Shown here piece by piece: positions 55,181 to 64,000 of a stretch of DNA of 64,000 bases. Origin of the DNA: Calliphora vicina (taxonomy: Eukaryota > Arthropoda > Insecta > Diptera > Calliphoridae). The DNA lies in NCBI RefSeq assembly GCF_958450345.1, contig NC_088782.1, positions 111,444,358 to 111,508,357 on the forward strand, written 5' to 3'. Position 1 is the stretch's first letter. The number at the start of each line of letters is the position of its first letter. Position numbers and translations under genes: made by a program. The notes under the pieces were generated by a model. It saw only the letters and a program-made list of their open reading frames with translations. It made no database searches and was not told the origin of the DNA.

Positions 55181-56360
55181 TGACATGTTGCAACGATTTG
55201 TTTGTTCCATGTTTCATTAAGGGTTTTCAAACGGAGCATCTTGAAGGAAACTTCCAGGTATGTGTTATTCTTCCACAATGAACTTAGTTGTTAACTCTTG
55301 AAGCTCTTAATACTTTGATGGTTATTGACACCTTGGACCGAAGAATAACAGCTTCTAAACGAACAATTTGAAAGATCATTTCATGATGTTCGACCAGTTA
55401 TTACTTCGTTTGGTAAACGTTGCCAAATCTTGGATTACTCATCCTAGTGGAACACTTCAAAATTTCATCAAGTCGAAAGTCTTCATAAAATTACATAAGC
55501 AGCTTATTCAATTTTATTATGTAGAATTCTTTAAGGTTGGGAGGGGTTTAAATGTGTCTTTCAGCGCAAAAGTGGTGTAACCCCAAATAATTTACTTAGG
55601 GATAGGGGTAACTTACACCAATTTTGCTATATTACTACATCTGCTTTTGAATACCAAAAGGTGGCTTACTACTCCACTTTATATTATGTATTTGGTAATG
55701 TAAGGAATGTATGTAACAACAGAACAGCAACCCACAAAAAATTGAGGGTTACACCACTTTAGCTCTGATGGCCTCAAATATATCAAATGTGATTGTTTTT
55801 ACTTCATGACAAGTTTCAATTCATACGGAGCAATTCTTGTTGCACATCTTGAAATAAACTTTCAGATTGGCTGTAGAGTAGCTTTTAATCTTCGTTTCAC
55901 AATGAACACCAATTAATGAGAAAGTTGTTGATAATTCCTGAAGCATTAGGTAGCTCTTGAATGTGAAATTTACTTTGGACTGAGGAGTTTATTTCATGAT
56001 GCTCGACAAGCACTTGAACCTTTTGGAAACCAATGGCGAAACATAGAACAATCATCCAATTGCTCAACTTTCCATCAAGACGAATGTCATCATGAAGTTA
56101 CATAAACTGCAAAATAACTTATAAATCCATTTTAATCTGTAGATTTTTAAACCTGAAGTCATGGATTGGTGATGCTCCTATTAAATTTTTATTATTCCTC
56201 GTTCTATAAATGAGCAGGTAGTTGTTAATATCTGAAGCATTACATGGCTATTGATACTTTGAAGGTTACGATCACTTTGGGCCGATGAATAATAGCTTTT
56301 TTGTGGTTAATCAGAGAGTTCATTGGATAATGCTCGTTGGCTAACATGAAAAAATACATC
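55181..56360 (+). repeat. Three diverged tandem repeats
   Basis: A block containing GTTGTTAA, TGAAGCTCTTAATACTTTGA/TGAAGCATTACATGGC, TTGGACCGAAGAATAA/TGGGCCGATGAATAA and TTTCATGATGTTCGACCA recurs near 55265-55400, 55915-56010 and 56215-56345. The second lies ~615 bp and the third ~332 bp further on; a MITE (55569-55760) accounts for part of the first gap. No coding frame persists, so I cannot say what the unit is. Confidence 0.5.
55569..55760. mobile_element. MITE with AAAGTGGTGTAACCC ends (192 bp)
   Basis: AAAGTGGTGTAACCC at the left tip is exactly mirrored by GGGTTACACCACTTT at the right tip. The inner part has further partial inverted pairs (GGTAACTTACACC). Non-coding. It interrupts a diverged tandem repeat. 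Confidence 0.75.
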
Positions 56361-56364
56361 ATCA

Positions 56365-56530
56365 AAAAAGGTGGCGTTATATTGATTTTGTCATTCCGTT
56401 TGTAACACATCGAAATACTTGTCGCAGACCCAGATTCATAAGATTCTAAGACGATATAGCAATATTCGTCCGTCTATTTTTCTGTTGAAAACACGATAGG
56501 ACCAAAACAAAGTATAACACTCTTACTTGT
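56365..56530 (-). pseudogene. Degraded DINE-1/mini-me-like copy
   Basis: GTCATTCCGTTTGTAACA, TCGCAGACCCAGATTC, a GTCCGTCTATTTTTCTG vestige of the GTCY tract and a terminal TATAACACTCTTACTTGTTC match the outer parts of the other copies; the middle is deleted. Confidence 0.65.
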
Positions 56531-56779
56531 TCGTTTTCAAATCGTTTCTTTTTCGAAATTGATTTTCATTAGCTCCTTTTTTACAACGGAGAAATTAAAA
56601 AGCAGGCAGACGAAGTTTGTAGGCGAGGAGTAAAAAAGAGAATAAATTGTCTGCCTTTCAATTTCTGTATTGTAAAAGGGATTTACATATCTGTATATTT
56701 CATTATGCTCATGACACGGAACAATCAACCTATGGAAACTGTCTATCCATGCATTTTATTACATCATTTCATGAGATTT
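56531..56779. other. Unassigned DNA
   Basis: Contains a pair of imperfect inverted words (TTAAAAAGCAGGCAGACGAA and GTCTGCCTTTCAATTTC), but no gene. Confidence 0.3.
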
Positions 56780-57040
56780 CCAAACCTGATGAAATAGGTT
56801 GACGATGGTTCAATTTGGAAGGATTTCAAATCGTGTTAGTAAAAAACAGAATAAATGGCAAAAATGATGATGATTAGGCAGATATTTCGTTCAATGGTGT
56901 CAGCTATTGAAGCAGAAATTGAAGATATTAAGTTGAAGAATCTTTGATTTCAACAACATGGTGTATCATGTTACACAGCCAATCATACCATCGATCTAAC
57001 TGCCATCTTGGCAGTGTCAATTGGACATATCGAAGTTGGG
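56780..57040 (+). pseudogene. Family B-like transposase fragment
   Basis: Reads FQQHGVSCYTANHTIDLTA (about 56947-57003), the QQDGA-CHTA second catalytic block with Asp changed to His. Preceding sequence includes a degraded DDE core (AISYSRN/EAEIEDIKLKN). It ends where a SINE begins. Confidence 0.6.
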
Positions 57041-57185
57041 ATGCCCCGATATACAAGATGATAGTGTTCTGGACTATTAGTTTGATGGTGGCGGGTTTGA
57101 TTCCCTTCTAAGACTGTGGGTTTTTCAGCAAATTAGCCTAAAATGTTCGCAGTTTGAATTTGTTTATTAGAAGTTGTCCCGGTTA
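57041..57185 (+). mobile_element. tRNA-derived SINE, second copy
   Basis: ATGCCCCGATATACAAGATG, then GGTTTGATTCCC (B-box, one change from the copy at 6491), then TTCGCAGTTTGAATTTGTTT matching the body of that copy. More diverged; no clear poly(A) tail. Like the first copy it sits in a family B relic. Confidence 0.6.
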
Positions 57186-57445
57186 GCAATGATGATATTC
57201 CAAAAATGAAGACTGCGAATATCGTTTTATTTTAGGCTGGAACTAATATTTTTACAGAATCATTTGCATTAAATTTGGAAGACTTGCTGGAAAACAACTC
57301 ACGATCAAAAGGATATCTTATACAGAACATTAATTTACACAGACTTCCAAAAAAAATCTTGTTCTAAAGTGAGTTTCTTTAAGCCCAATAGAACTTACGA
57401 ACGAACTGTTACACTGCGCTCACTTTCTGATATTTATGAATGGAA
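57186..57445. other. Unassigned DNA
   Basis: No motif recognised. Confidence 0.3.
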
Positions 57446-57449
57446 TACT

Positions 57450-58130
57450 CTGGAAAATCACCATGAATAGATTGACGCTTGAACAACGCCACCAAATTAT
57501 CCAAATTTACTTTGAAAATCAGTCATCGATTTGCGACTGTTTTATCGTAAAATTGTGATCAGCGATAGGGCTCATTTTTGGGTTAACGTGTTTGTTAATA
57601 AACAAAATTGCCGCATATGAAGTGAGACAAATCCACATGACCTCCATTATATCCAGAACAATCCTTCATTTGGTGTGGTTTACAAGCTGGTGACATCATC
57701 CGTTTGGTGTGGTTTACACGCTGGTAACATCATCGGATCTTATTCAATTCAAAAATTAAGCCGGAACTCGCGTTAGGCTCAATGGAGATCGCTACAGCAG
57801 CATGATCAATGATTTTTGTTAGAAAATATGGATGACATTGATCCTGGCGAGATGTGGTTTCAACAGGATGCCTCTAAGTGACCGCAACTATCGATTTATA
57901 GAAATAGAAATTTGGAGATAACTTGATTTCGAGGAATGGACCTGTCAATTGGCCTCCAAGATCGTGCGATCTGGCACCTCGCGATTATTTCTTGTGGGGC
58001 CACCTGATATCACTAGTTTATGCTGATAAACCAGCAACATTGTTTGTGTTATTCATAACATATGGACTGCAATGCTCGAAAAAGTGGTCCAAAATTGGAC
58101 GTCCAGAATGCGCTTCGTCAAGATGAGTTA
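57450..58130 (+). pseudogene. Family B transposase relic
   Basis: MNRLTLEQRHQIIQIYFENQ (57463-57522) is the N-terminus; a deletion then joins to VISDRAHFWVNVFVNKQNCR (about 57558-57618). A duplicated phrase TTTGGTGTGGTTTACA occurs at 57669 and 57701. MDDIDPGEMWFQQDAS is at about 57829-57875. ISRNGPVNWPPRSCDLAPRD then YFLWGHLISLVYADKPAT (57927-58040) is the full third catalytic block, the best in the window. The C-terminus near 58095-58130 is degraded. Stops and shifts make it inactive. Confidence 0.8.
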
Positions 58131-58189
58131 ATTTTATTTTATTATGAGCTAGGGACCAAAGCCGCCTCTTACGAGGTCTTGGGCAACTG

Positions 58190-58937
58190 GATCGCCATAC
58201 GATGATGAAAAATGTGCCGCTGAATAAGGTGCGAGAGATGGTTTGTGGATGGTTCAGAAGTGGAGATTTTGACATGGAAGATCGCCTAGGCAAGCCAAGA
58301 AAGTTTGAAGATCACGAATTGGAGGTATTACTCCATGAAGATAGTTTTCACTCTCAACAAGAGTTAGCAAAATCTTTGGGAGCTACTCAATCAGCAATTT
58401 CAAAACGCTTGCAAGCAGCAGAATTCATCCAAAGACAGGGAAATTGGGTACCGTACGAATTGAAGCTGAGGGACCTTGAAAGAAGATTTTGTATGTCTGA
58501 AATGCTGCTTGAACGCTATAAAAGAAAATCATTTTTGCACCGAATCATTACTTGCAATGAAAAATAGATCCATTACGATAACTCGAAGCGTAAGAGATCG
58601 TATATGAAGCTCGGCCAATCAGTCGAATCGAAACCAAAGCCAAATATCCCTGATGCTAAGGTAATTCTCTGTATTTGGTGAGAGCAAAAGGGTCGTATCT
58701 ATTATGAGCTGCCGAAATCTGGTCAGTCTATCACAGGGAACATGTACCGAACACAACAGTTTCGTTTGAAGCAAGATGAGCTGTTCTCTTGGCTCAGAAT
58801 CCATATATTGTCAGAGAGATGGGAAAAGGTCATAGCTAACAATGGCCAAGACTTTCAATAAATTTATATTGTACAAATGTTCCTAAATAAAAGCTAAATA
58901 TTTAAAAAAATTCATAATTTTTAAGTCATGCAGCCAA
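58190..58937 (+). mobile_element. Internally deleted mariner with open N-terminal domain
   Basis: 58202-58567 is open for 121 codons: CGWFRSGDFDMEDRLGKPRK, LEVLLHEDSFHSQQELAKSL, the second helix-turn-helix (GATQSAISKRLQAAEFIQRQ), then RYKRKSFLHRIITCNEK and a stop where Trp is expected. After the stop it continues IHYDNSKRKRSYMK and KPKPNIPDAKVILCIW. A deletion then joins TQQFRLK directly to QDELFSWLRIHILSERWEKV, removing the second and third catalytic Asp. The 3' terminus ends CAGCCAA beside TA (58938). Confidence 0.85.
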
Positions 58938-58939
58938 TA

Positions 58940-59433
58940 ATATTTAAGATCGTGTTGTATTGTGCTAGCTGAATGGCAAAACAAGACCCTGTAACTAACA
59001 GAATTTGCAATATTTGAAACTAATACAGATTTCAAAAGATTACAGTTGACTCATGTGATACGTTTGGATACCATTAGCCCATAAGATTACAACGTGATCC
59101 TGCAGCATTGTATACAAATGTGATCCTGCAGCATTTTAAACAAATTTGTTACGCCTAATAGTTTATTAATGTTCTTTATTTGATAAAAGAAACCGCAAAT
59201 TAGCTTTCATTCAATAAATATTGTCTCATCATCTAAAACTACAATTAATTAAAGTTCTAACTGAAATTCCCACAGGTTTTTTACTCCTCCCAGCCTTCAC
59301 AAATTCCCACGACACTTAAAACTGTCAAAGTACTTTAGCTACAAAATTTAAAATCTTTCAAATCTTATCTTCTAGATTTTGCAATTATTCCGCCTTAATG
59401 ATAAAGCAAATATCACAAAAAACTAAACAAAAA
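58940..59433. other. Intergenic DNA, no gene seen
   Basis: A local duplication GTGATCCTGCAGCATT occurs twice (about 59094 and 59121). Nothing else recognised. Confidence 0.4.
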
Positions 59434-60018
59434 ACAAGTAAGAGTGCTATATTCGGCTGTGCCGAATCTTATATACCCTTCACCAAATTATATATATAAA
59501 TTATAAAATTTTAAATATTTTTAGGTAAACAAAATTTTTTTTTCCAGTTGCTTTTTGAATTTTTTGGAAAAAAAAAATTTTCGATTGTTATTTAAAATTT
59601 TTTTTTTAAATTTAAATTTAAAAAAAAATTTTTTTTTTAAATTTTAAAATTTTTTTTGTTTTTTCAATTTAAAAAAAAAAAAAAAATCGGGTTCAAAATT
59701 TTTTTCCCGATTTTGACCCATTGTAGGTCCAACTTACTATGGTCTTATATACGTCGTTGCAAATGTCTTTGAAATATCTATCATTAGATATCCATATTGT
59801 CTATATTAATGTCTTAGTAATCCAGATATAGGTAAAAAAATAGGTCAAAAATCGAGGTTGTCTTGGTTTTTTCCTCATATCTCAGCCATTTGTGGACCGA
59901 TTTTGCTGATTTTAAATAGCAAAATTCTCGAAAGCATGTCTGACAGAATTATTGAAGATTTGGATCCCGAAGATATCTGGGGTCTTCAGAAAACTGATTT
60001 CAACAGACAGACAGACAG

Positions 60019-60084
<66 letters not shown>

Positions 60085-60221
60085 GGACATGGCTTAATCG
60101 ACTCCGCTATCTATAAGGATCCAGAATATATATACTTTATAGGGTCGGAAATAAAAAATGTAGAAATTACAAACGGAATGACAAACTTATATATACCCTT
60201 CTCACGAAGGTGAAGGGTATA
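59434..60221 (+). mobile_element. DINE-1/mini-me-like element, full length
   Basis: Starts AACAAGTAAGAGTGCTATAT with hairpin TTCGGCTGTGCCGAA, then TATATACCCTTCACC, a long A/T-tract region (59520-59695), the GACCCATTGTAGGTCCAACT core, the ATTTGGATCCCGAAGATATC region, a (CAGA/CGGA)n microsatellite (60005-60085) and an end hairpin ATACCCTTC...GAAGGGTAT (60193-60219). It is the most complete of the copies at 32.4, 40.1, 49.9 and 56.4 kb. Family known from Drosophila; assignment is by architecture, not by alignment. Confidence 0.85.
60005..60085 (+). repeat. (CAGA)n microsatellite within the mini-me-like element
   Basis: About 20 tetranucleotide units, mostly CAGA with two CGGA units, i.e. GTCY on the opposite strand. 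Other copies in the window have only 3-6 units. Confidence 0.9.
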
Positions 60222-61314
60222 AAAATGCAAAATAATCAAATCTCAAGATCTGCAAGACCTGCAAAGATTTACACAATAACAAGAGAAAAACATTGCAAAC
60301 ATAACAACTCAGGTTAAAATTAAATTGAGCATAAAATGTAATTTCAAATTTCAAAACTAAGAGCTAAAATAAAGGTAAGAAAGAAAGAAACAGCAAACAG
60401 AATGATTCCCTTGGGTGTTTTTGTGCAATTTGGGTAATAAACGCAATTGCACCTACTCCTACAGATCTTAAGAAATTTTAGGGGATATGTTTAAAACAAA
60501 TTCAATAACTCAGTCGGCGATTTTACAATGAAATGTAGAATTTCTCTCTACCTTTCGTACCTGTAACAGCTTGAAGCTGTGATGTCCTATAGAGTCTTTG
60601 TAAGCAATTACTCAAGCAAATAAAATTCAGTTCTAACATTCATTGCGATCTGTTCTTCAGCTCTTACCTCAAGTGTTTGTTGTCCACTTCATTTTGAAGA
60701 TGTTTGTTTGTAGGTAGTATGAAGGACTGACTAACTGAGTCTCGAGTATGTGAGTACTCGTCTTGAGTACCCAGGTTTTTGTATTTTCAATTGGCTGTGT
60801 AACTCATTCATTAAAATTCAAGTGTTGGATTTGGCAAAATTGATCCTGCTGCGTTTAGTGAGTGTTTATTTTCAAGTTGCACACAGACAGTGATATTTTT
60901 TGGGAGAGGAGGATCATAAAGATCTTTACAAGGTGCAAATTAAATCTGATAAAAATTGGATTTTCCAGCAATTAAATAAATATATTGTAAAGTGAACAAA
61001 TGAGTAAATAAATACGATTTTCACAAGTTTTAAAAACAAAATTAGTTTATGATCGGTTAGAGTTGTATTTAGATAAGATTTTTTATGGGTATTATTGAGA
61101 TCACGCCAATCGGGTTGTGTAAGGAGATCATAAATTAAAATGACAAGGAAAGGAATAGCTATAAATTGATGCATTAATAGTAATTACGTTGGAATATCTA
61201 TTGATTGAGCATTAGACTTCAGGAAGAAACTGCACTACTTTATATTAAATTTTGATAATAATTGAACACTTTTGTACCGTAGTTTAATGATTTTAACGTG
61301 AATTAACTAACTGA
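60222..61314. other. Intergenic DNA, no gene seen
   Basis: No domain or repeat recognised. Confidence 0.4.
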
Positions 61315-61393
61315 CTCCACGATGTCGAGAAAATCAATAAAAAGAATGTTAAAAACTGAGGGCTTTCATTCAAATTTGTTCGACATCGTGGAG
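61315..61393. repeat. 14-bp perfect inverted repeat
   Basis: CTCCACGATGTCGA (61315-61328) is exactly mirrored by TCGACATCGTGGAG (61380-61393), with a 51-bp AT-rich loop. Could be a tiny MITE remnant or a hairpin. Confidence 0.65.
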
Positions 61394-61439
61394 CTGGCAG
61401 TAAGCGCTGTTAAACTTTCAAGTGCAATACTTTATCTCT

Positions 61440-61800
61440 AAATCAGATGTAAGCGTTCTACTAGCATGGGCCAAGGAAAACGGTCTGGCAAAGGCCGAAT
61501 TCTTACCAGAAGATATAAAATTAAGAACAACACCGCTGGATGGTTACATTATGGAAATCACGAAAGAACTCTAGCCTCTCGTGGAAGAGTAATGCTTAAG
61601 GCACTTAGGAAAGAGATGGGGTTTCAAATTTTGTGGTCATAAGACCTATTCTGACCTATGGTGCTCTTGTTTGGTGGAGGGCGGTACAGATACTAGCTTG
61701 TTTTGGTATTACTGGCTTAATGGGTACCACTTTTCAGGCCAATCAAGAGACGATGCTAGACATACCTCTCCTCGATATATATATCTAATGAATCTTTGCT
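61440..61800 (+). pseudogene. LINE ORF2 fragment (R1/jockey-like)
   Basis: VVIRPILTYGALVWWRAVQ (about 61634-61690) is the 'RPVLLYGALVWW' phrase after the RT domain in R1/LOA-type LINEs. GITGLMGTT and DIPLLDIYI (about 61708-61785) follow as in those elements. Upstream, SDVSVLLAWAKENGLA..KAEF (about 61445-61500) fits the region after the YADD box. Short and interrupted. Confidence 0.65.
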
Positions 61801-61829
61801 AAGACTGCTCTTTCCTTCAAGGATTCTTG

Positions 61830-62477
61830 AGAACTGAAGAATGGCTGCATTGGTCAAAGCATCATCTCACAAAAAGTAGATATTCCAATCTTGGGTGGTT
61901 GATGAATTTTGCTACATTAAGAAACTGGAATAACTTTTTTTGTAATGCATGGAATTTAATCAATCGTTTTTCATTTGAAATCCCATTGAATTGCTCGTTC
62001 TGCTCCTTGACGCAAGCGCGGCGTCTTAGCAAAAAGCTGTTAATTTTCTGCGTAATTCGGCCATAACCAACTTAGCTATGTGAGCAGTTGCACCATCTTG
62101 TTGAAACTACGCAGAGCTGAAAGGAATTCTCTTTCGCCGTAGTTCCGGATAAAAAAATTCTTTAGCATGTTCAAGTAACAATATCCAGTAAACGTAATGC
62201 TTTGTATGTTTTGTTCAAAGAAGTATGGCCCGACAATACAGCGTGAAAAAACTGCAAACCAAACTGTGACGCTGATTGCATCAGTTCCCTATCATGCAGT
62301 ATTTCTGGGTTGGAACCACTCCATAACCAAAAGACAACTTCCGTAACCAAAAGACAACTGAACTGTATTTTCATGTCTGATGAGGCTCATTTCGATGCAA
62401 CAAAGAAAATTGTTGCATATTTTGTTTGTTGCATCGAAATGAGCCTCATCAGACATGAAAATACAGTTTGGTTACGG
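61830..62477 (-). pseudogene. Family B-like transposase relic
   Basis: On the minus strand, SDEAHFDATKK (62450-62390 copy), then VTVWFAVFSRCIVGPYFFEQ (about 62268-62210), FTGYCYLNMLKNFF, and LCVVSTRWCNCSHS (degraded QQDGATAHT). The 5' end of the fragment is duplicated as a palindrome at 62341-62477. Divergent from other family B copies. Confidence 0.6.
62341..62477. repeat. Palindrome made from a transposase segment
   Basis: CCGTAACCAAA, TGTATTTTCATGTCTGATGA and GGCTCATTTCGATGCAACAA are mirrored exactly by the right half, ending TTTGGTTACGG, with a ~16-bp centre. The left arm has a 10-bp extra piece beside a direct repeat of TAACCAAAAGACAACT (62324 and 62345). Both halves encode the SDEAHFDA block in opposite directions. 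Confidence 0.85.
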
Positions 62478-62809
62478 AAACGAGCACTGGCTGGGGAATT
62501 TTTTCTAATGAACTTAAAATTTTGATTTCTCTCATCGTCTAGAAACTTCAACCATTAATATCTACGTAGATAGCCATCAATCAAGGCTCTCAACTCTAAC
62601 GTATTAAGGTCTAAATGTCTTCTTGATTGCATTTATTCAATTGCCCAACTCAGACATCTTGTCGTGTTAATTTGAATTTCAGAGCATCCAGGAAAAAGAA
62701 ATCGATATTGAGTCTCGGACGTAACAAATTTGATAGACGAATGGGCTTTTAAAGATAACTCAGATGTTCTGGAGTTAAAACACTTTTAGAATATCTAAAA
62801 TGCTCTGGT
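62478..62809. other. Unassigned DNA
   Basis: No motif recognised. Confidence 0.3.
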
Positions 62810-63545
62810 ACTTTCTGACAAACTCTCGTTTGTAAGGCCTATCGATGCCATTATGTATGGAATATAACATCGTGCAAATGTCCACCGCGGCTTCGTTGGA
62901 TGGCGCTCACACGATATGTAAAATTTGTAGGTTAAGTTTGAACGATTGCATGGGCTATGTTGGCTTTCGCATTAATAAGAAAAACCACAAGAAAATTCGA
63001 ACGGGGTCAAATCGCACGATCTCGGTGGCCAGTTCACATTACCTACACGTGGGATGAACATGCCATCCAATCGCTCGTGCAGAATGTCGAATGTGTCATG
63101 AGCTGTGTGGCACGTAGCGTCTTCCGATTGCAACAACAAGTCGCTGGTGTTCATATCATCAAACCTAGTCGAAAATATGTTGGTATTCATCGACATATAG
63201 CGCTAGCCGTTGACGGTGATGGAATGGCGTCGTTCTCAAAGAAATATGGACCGATGACGCCGCCAGCCCAAAATCCACACCAAACATTGACCTTTTCGGG
63301 ATGCATTGGACCCTCTGGGATCTCATGTGGATTGGTATTTTCCCAAATTTGACAGTTTTGTTTGTTGACGTACCCATTCATCCAGAAATGGGCGAAGCGC
63401 GCGGAACGTTGCCCGATCAGAACACCCATTTTGATGAAACAATTTTATCATTAGCAATGGAATAAATGACAGTCAATTCGACAGATGTAGCTTCACCAAC
63501 ATGACCGCTATCTACTGTCAAAGTTCTGAAGTCTCTCCTTTAGAT
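62810..63545 (-). mobile_element. Family B transposon, near full length but internally deleted
   Basis: On the minus strand: 5' region with GATAGCGGTCATGTTGGTGA and CGAATTGACTGTCATTTATT (63519-63460), the start MGVLIGQRSARFAHFWMNGY (63429-63370, with the HTH region deleted) and VNKQNCQIWENTNPHEIPEG. Next come NVWCGFWAGGVIGPYFFEND and the TVNG-RY block (frameshifted). LLLQSEDATCHTAHDTFDIL (about 63140-63080) is the second catalytic block, then GNVNWPPRSCDLTPFEF (third block) and the C-terminal coding/3' region to about 62815. It is the only copy here spanning both family ends, but it carries frameshifts. Confidence 0.8.
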
Positions 63546-63724
63546 TATACTTCTTACAGTTATAATTACTGGGACGCATTTCGAAATATATGTGTTAAAA
63601 ACGTCAAAACGAAAAGGTGGAATTGCTTGCTCTACGTGAGCTGTCAGAATTGAAAAATTCTGTCAGTAAGACTAAATCCTTCACATAGCTACAATTTTGG
63701 TGCCTCAACGAAACTGATGTATTC

Positions 63725-64000
63725 TTTAGTTTTGTATTGATCTACGATCTTTGATTCGGAAGTTAGATTGATCTACGATCTTTGATTCGGAAGTTAGATT
63801 GATCTAAGATTTCAGTACGAGGTGAATCGCATTGTGGTAAAATTTCAGTATGAAATGAATCCACGATTGATATAAGATTTCTGTATGAAATGAATCGCAT
63901 TGTGGTAAAATTTCAGTATGAAATGAATCCACGATTGATATAAGATTTCTGTATGAAATGAATCCACGATTGATATAAGATTTCTGTATGAAATGAATCG
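63725..64000 (+). repeat. Minisatellite continuing past the window end
   Basis: Two copies of a ~32-bp unit (TTGATCTACGATCTTTGATT then CGGAAGTTAGA) from about 63738 are followed by alternating units built on ATTGATATAAGATTTCTGTA and CATTGTGGTAAAATTTCAGT, each ending TATGAAATGAATC. Mixed 32-41-bp units form a 73-75-bp higher-order pattern. The array is cut by the window edge. Confidence 0.8.

Noticed and set aside
58202..58567. An active mariner or domesticated DNA-binding protein
   Set aside because: The 121-codon helix-turn-helix frame is open, but it ends at a stop in the catalytic core, and both later catalytic residues are deleted; no sign of independent regulation.

Overview
The window is AT-rich nuclear DNA from a higher (brachyceran) fly. 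The evidence is one intact developmental gene whose homeodomain is that of the Gsx/ind family, many mariner-type relics, DINE-1/mini-me-like elements carrying GTCY microsatellites, and jockey/R1-type LINE debris. A calyptrate fly (blowfly or house-fly relatives) is a reasonable guess from the repeat load, but the sequence does not prove it. No bacterial or organellar genes, rRNA, functional tRNA or CRISPR arrays were seen.

The only protein-coding gene I can support as intact is ind (47774-48727, +, 317 codons), with a TATA box and initiator about 100-140 bp upstream and an ATTAAA signal downstream. Everything else recognisable is mobile or repetitive DNA, mostly broken.

Layout. 1-15 kb: a mariner relic, LINE fragments, rearranged IS630/Tc1-mariner superfamily relics ('family B' below, recognised by a WPPRS..CDL motif), a tRNA-derived SINE and several small inverted-repeat elements. 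15.1-28.75 kb: one very large foldback-type element of about 13.6 kb. It has unique terminal arms of about 0.36 kb in inverted orientation, and between them two head-to-head arrays of a ~178-bp satellite with a ~1604-bp higher-order repeat. It is flanked by a perfect 9-bp direct repeat. 29-35 kb: LINE and mariner scraps, a 1.45-kb TIR element with a 0.5-kb MITE nested inside, and a 2.08-kb full-length palindrome inserted next to a mini-me-like fragment. 35-46 kb: mostly unassigned DNA with LINE and DNA-transposon relics. 46-49 kb: a mariner relic split by a 333-bp Helitron, then ind. 49-64 kb: DINE/mini-me copies, LINE fragments, family B relics, mariner halves, local tandem repeats and a minisatellite that runs off the window end.

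The genes do not form an operon or pathway. The biology here is a regulatory homeobox gene surrounded by nested transposons, plus a foldback element whose arms have grown by satellite-like amplification.
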